From Microcaldota archaeon (GTDB taxonomy: Archaea; Micrarchaeota; Micrarchaeia; Micrarchaeales; Micrarchaeaceae), in assembly GCA_021817565.1 (NCBI GenBank), contig JAKAUP010000003.1, positions 62,001 to 126,000 of the forward strand: DNA of 64,000 nt, read 5' to 3'. Under the pieces are notes generated by a model. That model saw nothing but the letters and a program-made list of their open reading frames with translations, was not told where the DNA came from and searched no databases. Positions 33,317-42,060 of the stretch are shown here, piece after piece. How positions within the stretch are numbered: the stretch's first letter is position 1; each line of letters opens with the position of its first letter. The position numbers and the translations under genes are program-made.

Positions 33317-34712
33317 GCTGCGCCCCCAGATATGAAGCAAACTTCTTTGATATCTCGGCGGCGTTATTGTCTGCAAGGCGCATACTCACTGCTTCCATGT
33401 GCCCTCCAGCGTTTTCAACCTCTTCTTTATCCTCAGACATCTTACGTACTGTTTCAATCAGTATTGAAGTTGATGCGATACGCTTGCTCGCCCTGGCAGA
33501 GATGTATCTATTGTGGTACACGATAGTGACCAGCTGGGTTCCGTCCTTCTCTAGAACGGAATGAAGCGTTGATGTGTATTTTCCCATCTTTATGTAGCTG
33601 AACTTCATCTTCGCCACTTTTTCAAAATTAAGGATGAATATAGGGAATCCCATCTTGCTCATTACCCTTTTTCCGCACCTCAAGCCGATTGATGTGGCTT
33701 CGTCCATCTGGGCTGTGCTCTCTGAAAGTATATGGGAAAATTTCGCCGCGTCGGACAAGACCGCTTCCATATACTGCGGAGTGTTTGGAACCCCGTCCGG
33801 GTTGTGTATGTTTATGGCATCCAGCACCGCAGCTTTCTCTTCGTTGGTCTTGTCAGGCTTTGCCAGGCTTGTGTGGTCGCTTATAAGAGAAACCAACATC
33901 ATATCTTCAACATTGTCTGCGCCCATCGCACTCCCCAACATACAGGTTATAAAACCGGCAGAGAGGCTTGAGTCACCGCCGTGATTCCAGGGGTTTATGT
34001 AAAGCGACTCTGGTTGCACAAAACCCTTGTCTGGAGGGTGGTGATCTATCCAGATTATGTCAGATATTTCGGCCAGGTGCTTTATCGACCTATTGCTTTC
34101 CGGACTGCTTCCGAAGTCGGTTATCAGCGTTATAGGGCGTTCTGCAGAGGAGAAACTTTTGAAAAAAAGCTCATCGGCGTATAGGCTATCTTCCGCATAT
34201 GCGATTCCGCGCACCGCTTCCCACTTGATAGCTTTGTAGTCGGCTTGCATTGCAGATGAGGCTGCGCGTATGCCGCGATACAGCCCTATGGCACCAGTAG
34301 AACCGTCTCCATCAGAATGGAAGTGCACCGATATCGGTGCGCCAGAGGCAATGTTACGTATAATCCTAGACGCTGCTGCGATTATCTGTGCATTGAGGGC
34401 AAGGGACATGTCAACGCCATGTTTACCTATGTCTGGAAGCGAAGGTTCTTGTATCCTAAGACGCAGACATACCTCTTGAAGAGCTGTCTGATATTCCGAA
34501 TAATGCTTATCGGTTGGCTCTGCTTCATAAAGGCCATTTTTATCATGCGTGCTTAATTGTACCGGTTCAAGCAATTCCAGCATTGTCCCGCTTTTTGCCC
34601 TTACTGAGATTCCCTTTTCTGGAATTATTACCGTATAAATTCGGTTTGAGCTGCTTATATCCCTGATTGTGGTTACTATACCGTGAAAAAGTTGCATATT
34701 TGTCTGACTCAT
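33297..34712 (-). CDS. DHH-family single-strand exonuclease (RecJ/GAN-like)
   Basis: The 471 residues comprise an N-terminal OB-like strand region, a helical segment, a DHH domain and a DHHA1 domain. Metal motifs are H-S-D-G-D-G-S-T-G-A (motif I), I-T-D-F-G-S (motif II), I-D-H-H-P-P (motif III) and the late G-G-H. Archaeal relatives include GAN, which joins the CMG helicase, and RecJ-like repair nucleases. It converges on rfcL with a 20-base overlap, and its start overlaps the stop of the Cys-rich gene by ATGA. Confidence 0.85.
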   Translation of the reverse strand: MSQTNMQLFHGIVTTIRDISSSNRIYTVIIPEKGISVRAKSGTMLELLEPVQLSTHDKNGLYEAEPTDKHYSEYQTALQEVCLRLRIQEPSLPDIGKHGVDMSLALNAQIIAAASRIIRNIASGAPISVHFHSDGDGSTGAIGLYRGIRAASSAMQADYKAIKWEAVRGIAYAEDSLYADELFFKSFSSAERPITLITDFGSSPESNRSIKHLAEISDIIWIDHHPPDKGFVQPESLYINPWNHGGDSSLSAGFITCMLGSAMGADNVEDMMLVSLISDHTSLAKPDKTNEEKAAVLDAINIHNPDGVPNTPQYMEAVLSDAAKFSHILSESTAQMDEATSIGLRCGKRVMSKMGFPIFILNFEKVAKMKFSYIKMGKYTSTLHSVLEKDGTQLVTIVYHNRYISARASKRIASTSILIETVRKMSEDKEEVENAGGHMEAVSMRLADNNAAEISKKFASYLGAQPSAALL

Positions 34713-35797
34713 GTTGTGTTTATGATATTTGTGGCATTATTTATACATATGCTCTTTATCGCGTTATCAGTAGCGTAGTTGCAGTCGCTGACATTCTTGT
34801 ATTTGTATGCGACAGAAAGTACGCATATATTTGCATAATTTGTGTTGTTTGCGCTAAGACAGTATTTAGGATTGTTTGTTATTGAGGCATTGCGTATAAG
34901 TGATGAGAAATAGCATGCCGCAGAGTCGTTGTTTGCAAAATTAGCTTTATCACAGATAGAGGTGAGGTTTACGTTGTATGAGTTGCCGGCGTAGTTGGGA
35001 TAATTCACATTTTGAAATAGATTCTTTCCGGATGCATAGTATATGCTTGAGTAACATAGTTCGCGGTATGTGAGGTTGTATATACCGGCCTCTAGCAGGA
35101 ATGTATAATTAGAAGTAGAAGGCGTTTGATAGCTATCGATTAAAGTATACCACGGCAAACCTGGATATGTGGTGTTTGGTATTGAACCGCAATATGAAGT
35201 ATCATTATACTTAAGCGCACTATCGTAATTATATATTATAGTACAGTAACCGTTTTCGCTTGAATTTGATATTTCATTGCAGTATGACTCACTGCTAAGG
35301 TGCCCGGATTGTGCTGCGTAATATATGCATTCAGATTTTAAGGTGCTATTTGACAACTGGGAGCAGTACGATACGTCGTTGCTGGACTCGCTGAAGTTGT
35401 ATATGCATTGATCCGATATTGAGTGGTTGGATTGTTCTGTACAGACGCTTATGTTTGAACTTTTTAAGGCGACGCTATCTATGCAGTTTTGAGTATACGG
35501 TGATGGAAGGTACGAGCAGATGCTTGCGTTTACTTTTGATACTGCCAAATTTTGAATGCAGTTGTATTTTTGTGCAGTGTACAATATAGAATCGCATCTT
35601 CCCATCCCCTGTGAAGGCGTGATTGTCTGTATTATTACTGAAACAGCTGCAAGCAGAACCAATGCGGCGAATATCCATAGCGTGAGCTTCCTTCTCTGTT
35701 TTTTGTCGGTGCTATCAACTATCCTCTTTACCCATGTTTCGTGCTTTGATTGATTATCCTTATCTGTATTCAATTTACTCGGGTTGTTTCCGAACAA
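34709..35797 (-). CDS. Membrane-anchored ectodomain of alternating cysteine repeats
   Basis: The 362-residue product has a charged cytosolic tail, one transmembrane helix at about residues 41-60 and a long extracellular region. Cysteines there alternate at spacings of about 13 and 11 (C-x13-C-x10-11-C), repeated at least four times and again near the C-terminus, with Ile or Tyr after the first Cys. N-x-S/T sites are dense. It looks like a disulphide-stapled helical repeat array. TTG at 35797 is three bases after GGTGTA. It is translationally coupled to the DHH nuclease; that link is puzzling. Confidence 0.7.
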   Translation of the reverse strand: MFGNNPSKLNTDKDNQSKHETWVKRIVDSTDKKQRRKLTLWIFAALVLLAAVSVIIQTITPSQGMGRCDSILYTAQKYNCIQNLAVSKVNASICSYLPSPYTQNCIDSVALKSSNISVCTEQSNHSISDQCIYNFSESSNDVSYCSQLSNSTLKSECIYYAAQSGHLSSESYCNEISNSSENGYCTIIYNYDSALKYNDTSYCGSIPNTTYPGLPWYTLIDSYQTPSTSNYTFLLEAGIYNLTYRELCYSSIYYASGKNLFQNVNYPNYAGNSYNVNLTSICDKANFANNDSAACYFSSLIRNASITNNPKYCLSANNTNYANICVLSVAYKYKNVSDCNYATDNAIKSICINNATNIINTT

Positions 35798-35861
35798 TAC
35801 TACACCTTATTTAATTCTCACGTTATAGTTTATATTTGTTTTTGATAATTATACTGGTAGG

Positions 35862-36680
35862 ATGCGTAAAATCATGCTTTTAGGGGTATTGCTAATATTG
35901 ATAGCCGTAGCTGTGATAGCTTACGAGCTTTTTTATGGCTCTACAAACTTGTACCCGTATGAGATGAACCTTACAAGAGATATCAATACTACGTTAGCGC
36001 CCAACAGTACCCGTAGCATGCAGTTCAATTATACAAATGGCACAGTTCTCGTCTTCCTTGCGCACACAAATAGAAGCATCAACTTTTACCTTATGAATAG
36101 AAGTGGGTACGCACTATTCGAAAGCTCGAATGCGCCAAAATATGAGGAAGCGGTTAGTCTGGAAGGAAAGGGCACCGTGTTGGTATACAATAATGCGACA
36201 AATGCATCTTTTCCTGTTTACTATGATTCAAACTTGATATATCAGTATCCGAACAGTTCAAACCAGATCGCCACAGGCACATATTATTTTATAGCAGACA
36301 ACACAAAAGGAAGCCGATCCTCGTCCAACGATGTTTCGCTGAATATAGCTTATGTCCCTAATTTCTATCATAACGAAACGACAGCGACTGATTACCAAAA
36401 TTTCGTGAATTCCTTCAACTCTGAAAAGACAGATGGTGAGATAGGCGGCTTTTTGTTTATAATCGGGATTGTGGTAATTCTTTATGGATTTATAAGCAAG
36501 AGAAGATGGTTTAAAGATAGGCCAACACCACAAAAAGAACCGGTTTCTGATGAAGAAATAGATAGGATGTACCGGTCTGTCAGTAGAAAGGATAAAAATA
36601 ACAAAGCCGGGACAAAGAAGCATACGGTTAAAAACAGTGGCAGAACAAAAGATAGGAAGAGGATAAATTCAGAGAGATAA
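35862..36680 (+). CDS. Two-helix membrane protein with N-glycosylated ectodomain
   Basis: The 272-residue protein has transmembrane helices near residues 5-25 and 195-212, an extracellular beta-rich domain between them with about ten N-x-S/T sequons, and a basic cytosolic tail (K-x-K-K-H-T, R-T-K-D-R-K-R). The fold is not recognised. ACTGGT is three bases upstream of the ATG. It lies divergent from the Cys-repeat gene and just ahead of a regulator gene. Confidence 0.6.
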   Translation: MRKIMLLGVLLILIAVAVIAYELFYGSTNLYPYEMNLTRDINTTLAPNSTRSMQFNYTNGTVLVFLAHTNRSINFYLMNRSGYALFESSNAPKYEEAVSLEGKGTVLVYNNATNASFPVYYDSNLIYQYPNSSNQIATGTYYFIADNTKGSRSSSNDVSLNIAYVPNFYHNETTATDYQNFVNSFNSEKTDGEIGGFLFIIGIVVILYGFISKRRWFKDRPTPQKEPVSDEEIDRMYRSVSRKDKNNKAGTKKHTVKNSGRTKDRKRINSER

Positions 36681-36692
36681 GTGGAGTTTGCT

Positions 36693-37391
36693 ATGCCGAA
36701 TAGTGAGATAGCGGAGAGGATTGCTGGAGAGATTGCGATATCGGATAATCCTGGCAGCGTGATGAAAAAGTGGAGGGAACTTTTTGGGGTCTCGCAGGTT
36801 GAACTCTCTAAGGTAATCAGAATATCCACATCGACAATAAGCGATTATGAGAGCAGTAGAAGATTGAGCCCTGGCGTAGGTGTAATAAAAAGATTTGTAA
36901 ATGCACTCATAAGCATAGATGAGGAAAGGGGCGGAACGGTCATACAGAATCTCTCTAGGTTCTCTACGGAGCAGAAGAGCGACAAGCCGATATACGTGGT
37001 TCACGATTTTGTTGCACCGCTCTCTGGCGTTGACCTGCTCAGGATAGTGGAGGGGAAGGCTGTTGCAGGCCACACTTACTTGGACAACATTAAGGTTTTT
37101 GGGTATACAAAAGTGGACAGCCTTAGGGTTATACTGGATATGATGCCATCCGAATACCCAAAACTGTTCGGCTCAACAACAGAGCGCGTCTTCATATTCG
37201 AGAACGTTTCAACAGGAAGGTCGCCAATGATAGTTATAAGGGTGGCTCCGATAAAGCCGAAGCTGGTGCTCATACAGGGAATAGTAAATGTTGACAAGCT
37301 CGCAATAAAGATAGCCCAGATAGAGAAGATACCGTTGCTTACCACGAAACTCAGCATAGAAGAATTGGAGGCAAGGCTCGGGAAGATATGA
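36693..37391 (+). CDS. XRE-type helix-turn-helix regulator (COG1709-like)
   Basis: Residues 20-80 form an HTH_3 domain (W-R-E-L-F-G-V-S-Q-V-E-L-S-K, then S-T-I-S-D-Y-E-S-S-R-R). The rest is a conserved archaeal C-terminal domain with F-G-Y-T-K-V-D-S and V-F-I-F-E-N-V-S-T-G-R-S-P-M-I-V-I-R, probably a sensor. ATG at 36693 has GTGGAG ahead; GTG at 36681 is possible. It overlaps nothing and lies 12 bases after the membrane gene. Target genes are unknown. Confidence 0.8.
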   Translation: MPNSEIAERIAGEIAISDNPGSVMKKWRELFGVSQVELSKVIRISTSTISDYESSRRLSPGVGVIKRFVNALISIDEERGGTVIQNLSRFSTEQKSDKPIYVVHDFVAPLSGVDLLRIVEGKAVAGHTYLDNIKVFGYTKVDSLRVILDMMPSEYPKLFGSTTERVFIFENVSTGRSPMIVIRVAPIKPKLVLIQGIVNVDKLAIKIAQIEKIPLLTTKLSIEELEARLGKI

Positions 37392-37394
37392 GGC

Positions 37395-38120
37395 TCATCC
37401 CCATACGTCCGCCTTTACCTTGATAGAATTTATATTCAATTCGCTTGTTGCGGTGCGCATAGCCTTTACGAATTCCAGCGGCCCGCATACGAACACCGTC
37501 CTTTCCGCATAATCCGGTACATGCCTGCTTATCATTTGGCTGTTTATGTGGCCGCGCTCCCCGTCCCAATGCTGCTCGCTTTCCCTAGTCACGGTTATTG
37601 TTGTATTCAGCCCTATCTCTGATTCCAGCGATTTGAGTTCCTCCTTCCGTATTATCTCGTTGGGGTACCTAACGCTGTACAGTAATGCGACATCTGTTCC
37701 GGTTGATTGGTCTTTTATCTGCTTCAGCATGGACATCATAGGTGCGAGACCTGTCCCGCCAGCTATAAAAAGCACCTTTTTCTCTTCCGAAGGGACAAAT
37801 CTGAATTGGCCGTAGGGACCGGTAACTAGCAGTTTATCCCCAAGTTTTGAGTTCTCAAGCTTTGAGGTAAGCTGGCCATGTATCATGTGTATGTAAAAGT
37901 CCAACACGCATGTCGTTGGCGAAGATGCTATAGAGAAAGCACGTGTCACCTCCTTAGAATCCGCTGACACGTGGGTCAACATTACAAACATGCCTGGGTC
38001 AAATTCCATTATCTCATTGTCTGGCGGAGTTATGCTGAATATATCTACATCTGGGGTTTCATGTATTATCTCTGTTATCAGGTACTCTTTCCTTTTTATC
38101 AAGGGTTTGGATACTGCCAT
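37395..38120 (-). CDS. FNR-family FAD/NAD(P)H oxidoreductase
   Basis: The 241-residue flavoprotein has an FAD-binding barrel with R-A-F-S-I-A-S-S (FAD loop), the G-P-Y-G-Q-F segment and the NAD(P) domain G-G-T-G-L-A-P, ending with F-V-C-G-P. It should pass electrons between NAD(P)H and a ferredoxin or similar partner; there is no iron-sulphur domain of its own. GTGAGA lies three bases before ATG at 38120. It converges on the regulator gene by a 3-base gap. Confidence 0.85.
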   Translation of the reverse strand: MAVSKPLIKRKEYLITEIIHETPDVDIFSITPPDNEIMEFDPGMFVMLTHVSADSKEVTRAFSIASSPTTCVLDFYIHMIHGQLTSKLENSKLGDKLLVTGPYGQFRFVPSEEKKVLFIAGGTGLAPMMSMLKQIKDQSTGTDVALLYSVRYPNEIIRKEELKSLESEIGLNTTITVTRESEQHWDGERGHINSQMISRHVPDYAERTVFVCGPLEFVKAMRTATSELNINSIKVKADVWG

Positions 38121-38348
38121 TAATCTCACTTCATGTATCAAAAGTAATTTGTGTTGGTACCAAGACCAAAAACTAATAACTTAATTTCGTATAAATTTAT
38201 ATTGTTTGGCTTTTCAATCCCGTTATTGGATATCAATCGTTCGTATAGTCGCTTTAGCATATGCAGTATCTATTGTAAACCGGGTTCAGCGATACAGATA
38301 TATACCTTGTCGTATCAATCAATTTGTCTAATTAAAGGTCAGTTTTAC
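38121..38348. promoter_or_regulatory. Divergent promoter region between FNR and eIF5A genes
   Basis: A 228-base gap with no gene. A TATA-like AATTTATACG (minus strand, about 38192-38201) fits the FNR gene, and GATATATACC near 38307-38316 fits eIF5A. I see no hairpin, repeat or conserved RNA motif in the rest. Confidence 0.4.
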
Positions 38349-38753
38349 ATGGATGACATTGAGATCTTAAAGGAGTCAGTAAAGAAATTAAAGCCCGGCA
38401 GGTACATTGTGATAGACAATATACCGTGCAGGATAGTCGATATGGAAACAAGCACTCCGGGAAAGCATGGCGCCGCTAAGGTAAGAATAACTGCGATAGG
38501 CATTTTTGATGGACAGAAGAAGACACTGCTAAAGACAAGCGCAGATGATGCGGATGTGCCGATACTTAAAAAGAGGAAGGCGCAGGTTGTGTCCATAACA
38601 AATAATAGTGCCCAATTGATGGACTCCGAAACCTTTGAGATTTATGAACTGCCTATACCGGATGAGCTGGCTGGCAAGATTTCTGCTGGTATAGAACTAG
38701 AAATTATGGAGGTAATGGGACAGAAACAGATATCCAGAGTTGCAACAGGGTAA
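38349..38753 (+). CDS. eif5a: Translation factor aIF5A (hypusine-containing)
   Basis: aIF5A helps ribosomes through difficult peptide bonds and termination. The 134-residue product has an N-terminal SH3-like and C-terminal OB domain; the modified residue is Lys39 in S-T-P-G-K-H-G-A-A-K, the target of deoxyhypusine synthase at 9283-10254. ATG at 38349 matches the family start; the open frame upstream is fortuitous. It is followed by rps24e, spaced 4 bases. Confidence 0.94.
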   Translation: MDDIEILKESVKKLKPGRYIVIDNIPCRIVDMETSTPGKHGAAKVRITAIGIFDGQKKTLLKTSADDADVPILKKRKAQVVSITNNSAQLMDSETFEIYELPIPDELAGKISAGIELEIMEVMGQKQISRVATG

Positions 38754-38757
38754 TAAG

Positions 38758-39069
38758 ATGGAAATAAAAATAAAAAAAGAGTTTGACAATGTGCCGCTAT
38801 CGAGAAAGGAGATTGAGTGTTATATAACTAGCACGGAGGGCACGCCTTCGGTGAAGGAAGTTACTACAGAGGTTTCTAAAAGCATGAATCTAAATCCAGA
38901 GCGCGTTGTTGTGGTAAAATTAGAACAGCTTTTTGGGACTAGGGGTCAGATCGCCCATATACATTACTATACCGATGAAGAAAAAATGAGGAGGTATGAA
39001 CCAAAGCACCTTTTGGAGAGAAAGGTAAAACACGCTTCTGAGAAACAGGAAGAGGGCGCTTCACAATAA
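38758..39069 (+). CDS. rps24e: Ribosomal protein S24e
   Basis: A 103-residue small-subunit protein: it begins M-E-I-K-I-x-K-E-F-D-N-x-x-L-x-R-K-E, has a V-V-V-V-K-L-E-Q-L-F-G core with the T-R-G motif, and ends in a basic helix. GGTAAT lies three bases before ATG. It is followed by rps27ae after 10 bases. Confidence 0.93.
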   Translation: MEIKIKKEFDNVPLSRKEIECYITSTEGTPSVKEVTTEVSKSMNLNPERVVVVKLEQLFGTRGQIAHIHYYTDEEKMRRYEPKHLLERKVKHASEKQEEGASQ

Positions 39070-39079
39070 AGGTGTATAA

Positions 39080-39241
39080 TTGGCAGAACAGAAAAAAGAT
39101 AAGGGGAAACCGAAGAAGATTGAGTATAAGCAGGGGAAGATGTGCCCGAAATGCAACTGCAAGATGGGGGAGCATTCGGATAGGTTGACGTGCGGGAAGT
39201 GCAGGTACACGGAATTCAAGAAGCATGAACCGCAGAAATAG
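39080..39241 (+). CDS. rps27ae: Ribosomal protein S27ae
   Basis: A 53-residue zinc-ribbon protein. The four-Cys core is C-P-K-C-N ... [11 protein letters not shown], preceded by a basic arm. The start is TTG, supported by GGTGTA three bases upstream; there is no ATG. In archaea this protein follows S24e, as here. A slightly odd third Cys (C-N-C) occurs in the first knuckle. Confidence 0.92.
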   Translation: MAEQKKDKGKPKKIEYKQGKMCPKCNCKMGEHSDRLTCGKCRYTEFKKHEPQK

Positions 39242-39246
39242 GAGGT

Positions 39247-39960
39247 ATGTTGGCGAAAAACCCCAGATCTGGGAAAGTTGGAAGAAAAGGGAAGAGAAAC
39301 AGTAGAGCCGGCTTCTGGAACGTAGATAATCAGTTCGTAATCCTGCTGTCTTTGCTTGTGCTTGCAGTTTTTGTGGTGTTGTTTTCCGGTTACCTCTATG
39401 CTGAAAACCTGATAACCACCATACAGTATGAGACATATGCGTCTGCTTCCTTGTCATTTGGCTTTCCGTTACTTGTTTTCACATATCTGGTAAGAAGGAA
39501 GGGTGGGATACGCAACGTAATACGATCATTGGGCCTGGGGCGCGATAAGCTTAGTCCGAGAAGTTTATATCTGGGGATATTGCTCTTTGTGGCAATATTG
39601 GCATTGGAGATAGGAATGGGGGTATTCCAACAGGTAACTAACATATCCCTGCCAACAAACGTGGCAGCCATATATGCCGGATTTCCAATCTGGTTCTTCG
39701 TCTTTACCTTTACCATAGCCCCGTTCAATGAGGAGGTACTATTTAGGGGATTTCTAGTGCCTAGGATAGGGATAATATTCAGCGCCCTTATTTTTGCCTT
39801 ATTCCATCTTTCTTACCTTTCCATAGCCGAGCTTATAGGAGCCTTCGCATACGGACTCCTTGCAGGTTATGTATTCAAGAAAAACAACTCGCTGTATTCC
39901 ACGATACTTGCGCACGCGTTAATAAACCTGCTCGCGGTGGTTTCCCTGTTTCTTCTGTGA
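39247..39960 (+). CDS. CPBP (CAAX-type) intramembrane metalloprotease
   Basis: The 237-residue protein has a basic N-terminus and about seven hydrophobic segments. Active motifs are F-N-E-E-V-L-F-R-G (EExxxR), F-x-x-F-H-L-S and the late I-L-A-H-A-L-I-N. Family members cut prenylated or membrane peptides. GGAGGT abuts ATG at 39247, so TTG at 39250 could be the true start. It joins the rps27ae gene and the methyltransferase gene in one tight run. Confidence 0.85.
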   Translation: MLAKNPRSGKVGRKGKRNSRAGFWNVDNQFVILLSLLVLAVFVVLFSGYLYAENLITTIQYETYASASLSFGFPLLVFTYLVRRKGGIRNVIRSLGLGRDKLSPRSLYLGILLFVAILALEIGMGVFQQVTNISLPTNVAAIYAGFPIWFFVFTFTIAPFNEEVLFRGFLVPRIGIIFSALIFALFHLSYLSIAELIGAFAYGLLAGYVFKKNNSLYSTILAHALINLLAVVSLFLL

Positions 39961-39969
39961 GGTATATTG

Positions 39970-40707
39970 ATGGTCTCGGAAAAGAGAAACGCACAAATAA
40001 GAGTTGTGGCTGTTGAACCTTTGTGGGAATCGAATCTTGGGTATATAGCCAGGATAATGAAGAATTTTGGGGTTACAGATCTAGCTGTCGTACGTCCAAG
40101 GTGCAATCCGATGGGCCCAGATGCAATAAAATTCTCAAAGCACGCTTCGGATGTAATAAAAAGCCTGAGGAAGTTTGGCTCAATTGAAGCTGCGACAAAA
40201 GGCTATTTTGCGGTAGGCACAACAGCCATATGGCATAAGACCGAGCATGCCCGGTACAATGTATACTCTCCCGAGACAGCCGCAAAGATATCCAGTAAGA
40301 ATGGCCACATAAAGATAGCAATAGTGCTTGGGAGAGACGATACCGGTTTGGACAAGGAGGAACTTTCCCTCTTTCCTATGAGCGTATTCATAGAATCAAA
40401 CCCGGATTACCCTACCTTAAACATATCACATGCGCTTGCTATCATACTTTATGAATTTACAAAGGGGAAGGCAGGAAAGATCAGCGAATCGGTAAGAGGG
40501 GATGGAAAGGAGCTTTCAAAACAGGTAAGCATCTTTATAGACGCGCAGAAACACGTGAGAGAAAAGAGAGCAGTTGAGGAAACAGTTATGCGCGTCCTTG
40601 CGAGGGCAAGTCTGAGCAGGAGCGAGACTAAGACATTGGCTGCTTTGTTTTCGATAAAGAAGAACAGTTTGAAAACTGTGAAGCATAAAAAGGATGAGAA
40701 AAGTTAG
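39970..40707 (+). CDS. SPOUT-class RNA 2'-O-methyltransferase (TrmJ-like)
   Basis: The 246 residues show the trefoil-knot SPOUT motifs: N-L-G-Y-I-A-R-I-M-K-N-F-G, V-L-G-R-D-D-T-G-L and P-T-L-N-I-S-H-A-L-A. A basic C-terminal helical tail follows. TrmJ-like enzymes methylate the ribose of residue 32 in tRNA, which is plausible here. GGTATA lies three bases before ATG at 39970. Gap of 9 bases after the CPBP gene. Confidence 0.87.
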   Translation: MVSEKRNAQIRVVAVEPLWESNLGYIARIMKNFGVTDLAVVRPRCNPMGPDAIKFSKHASDVIKSLRKFGSIEAATKGYFAVGTTAIWHKTEHARYNVYSPETAAKISSKNGHIKIAIVLGRDDTGLDKEELSLFPMSVFIESNPDYPTLNISHALAIILYEFTKGKAGKISESVRGDGKELSKQVSIFIDAQKHVREKRAVEETVMRVLARASLSRSETKTLAALFSIKKNSLKTVKHKKDEKS

Positions 40708-40722
40708 TGATTTGAAGAAGGG

Positions 40723-41088
40723 TTATCCCTTCTTGTTTTTCACTATCTTTACCTTTGTCGGAGTTAGGAGCATGCGATCCTGGCTTATCATTGCGATGTC
40801 TCCGCCTGTCTTGTCGACAAATTCCTTTAATGACTCTACTATCTTCTTGAGCGTGTTCGGCCTCTTGCTTAGTTCCGCAACATTCAATAGCACGATGTTT
40901 CTCTTGTTGAGTTCGCCCTCAATCACGTTCACATCGTTCTCGTCCTTTAGAAGCACCGGTTTGACATAAAAATCGGCCGGTTCGTTCATTAGATCCACGT
41001 CCTTCATTTCAGCAGAGTTCATGTATTCTTCTACATTTATCCCGTTGTAGTTCCCTAGTCCTTTCCCAAGCTTGTCGAAGAGTCCCAT
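40723..41088 (-). CDS. sepF: Cell division protein SepF
   Basis: SepF anchors FtsZ to the membrane in archaea. The 121-residue product begins with an amphipathic M-G-L-F-D-K-L-G-K-G-L, typical membrane-binding helix, then a linker with an acidic Y-M-x-x-x-E and the globular DUF552 fold (V-K-P-V, I-E-G-E-L-N-K-R-N-I-V-L-L-N). GGTGAA lies three bases before the ATG. It converges on the methyltransferase gene. Confidence 0.92.
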   Translation of the reverse strand: MGLFDKLGKGLGNYNGINVEEYMNSAEMKDVDLMNEPADFYVKPVLLKDENDVNVIEGELNKRNIVLLNVAELSKRPNTLKKIVESLKEFVDKTGGDIAMISQDRMLLTPTKVKIVKNKKG

Positions 41089-41246
41089 TATTTCACCTAT
41101 TGGTCGCCTTGTTTGATAAATCTTATCAGATAGTGCTTAAAAATCTTATGGTATAGAGGGCACATAATTGTATAAGCGGAAGTGAGAGATTTCTTGCACA
41201 CAACCCAACAAAAATGTTTAAAGCGTTTTGTTAAGAAAGGTTAGCT

Positions 41247-41615
41247 ATGATAAAGATAAAGGGCATATACGAAAAACCCGATATTCACGACGGTGTTCGT
41301 ATACTTATCGAAAGGCGATGGCCCAGGGGGATGAGAAGGAGTTCACAGCACGTCGATATCTGGCTAAAGAAGATTGGCCCATCAGATGATTTGCACAGAT
41401 GGCACATACATAACCCAGGAAAATGGGTGGAGTACGAGAAAAAGTACATCGAGGAGATGAAGGATTCTACGCCTTTCAGGAAACTCGTAGAGATTGCAAT
41501 GCACACAGACACGTTGACGCTTATGTTCAATGGAGAAAATCCTGAAAAGAACGATGCAGTGATTGTGTTTAACCTTTTGAAGAAAAGATTGATAGAGAAG
41601 CTCAAGAGCGAGTAG
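41247..41615 (+). CDS. DUF488 family protein
   Basis: A 122-residue protein with the DUF488 signatures I-L-I-E-R-R-W-P-R-G, W-L-K-K-I-x-P-S-D-D-L-H-R-W and W-V-E-Y-E-K-K-Y. Function of the family is unknown. The promoter has TTTAAAG about 27 bases upstream. The 3' end overlaps the convergent CoA-binding gene by 14 bases. Confidence 0.85.
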   Translation: MIKIKGIYEKPDIHDGVRILIERRWPRGMRRSSQHVDIWLKKIGPSDDLHRWHIHNPGKWVEYEKKYIEEMKDSTPFRKLVEIAMHTDTLTLMFNGENPEKNDAVIVFNLLKKRLIEKLKSE

Positions 41616-42027
41616 ATATATCGTCTTTTATCTTGTTGTATTCAACCATGATGCATCTGTTCATTACGATTTCCATGCTTTTCGAGGCCGCGTATGCTGC
41701 CGCCTCCTCGCTGTATATTCCAAGCTGGAGCCAGACCTTCATTACCCCGGCCTCGAAAGCTTCTTTTGTTATGGCAAGCGCCTCTGATGAGGGTCTGAAC
41801 ACGTCTACAATGTCAACTTTGAATGGTATATCACTTAGGCGCTTGTAGCACTTCTCTCCGAGTATGCTTTCCGCATTGGGATTAACTGGTATTATCCTAA
41901 ACCCTTCCCTCTGCATGTATGCGGGAATATCATAGCTTGGCTTGCCCTCATTCCTGGAACAGCCGACAACTGCTATGACTCTGACAGTTGACAGTATCTT
42001 GGCCTCATGCCTCAACTCCGCATCCAT
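41602..42027 (-). CDS. CoA-binding domain protein (YccU-like)
   Basis: The 141-residue single-domain protein has a Rossmann CoA-binding fold (I-A-V-V-G-C-S-R-N-E-G-K-P, V-N-P-N-A, V-D-I-V-D-V-F-R-P and W-L-Q-L-G). It resembles YccU-type proteins whose ligand is often CoA, function unknown. ATG at 42027 fits a leaderless transcript from a TATA element at 42048-42056; ATG at 42048 is the alternative. It shares a short divergent promoter with the PIN gene. Confidence 0.82.
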   Translation of the reverse strand: MDAELRHEAKILSTVRVIAVVGCSRNEGKPSYDIPAYMQREGFRIIPVNPNAESILGEKCYKRLSDIPFKVDIVDVFRPSSEALAITKEAFEAGVMKVWLQLGIYSEEAAAYAASKSMEIVMNRCIMVEYNKIKDDISTRS

Positions 42028-42056
42028 AAATCTATAAATCCGAGACATTTATTATA
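42026..42056. promoter_or_regulatory. Overlapping divergent promoters of the CoA-binding and PIN genes
   Basis: ATCTATAAATCC at about 42028-42039 points toward the PIN gene, and TATAATAA (minus strand, 42049-42056) points toward the CoA-binding gene. Each lies about 25 bases before its ATG, so both mRNAs should be leaderless. Confidence 0.4.
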
Positions 42057-42060
42057 GATT

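Noticed and set aside
38151-38348. Open frame extending eIF5A upstream by 66 codons
   Set aside because: It has TATA-like and AT-rich non-coding character, and family N-termini match ATG at 38349.
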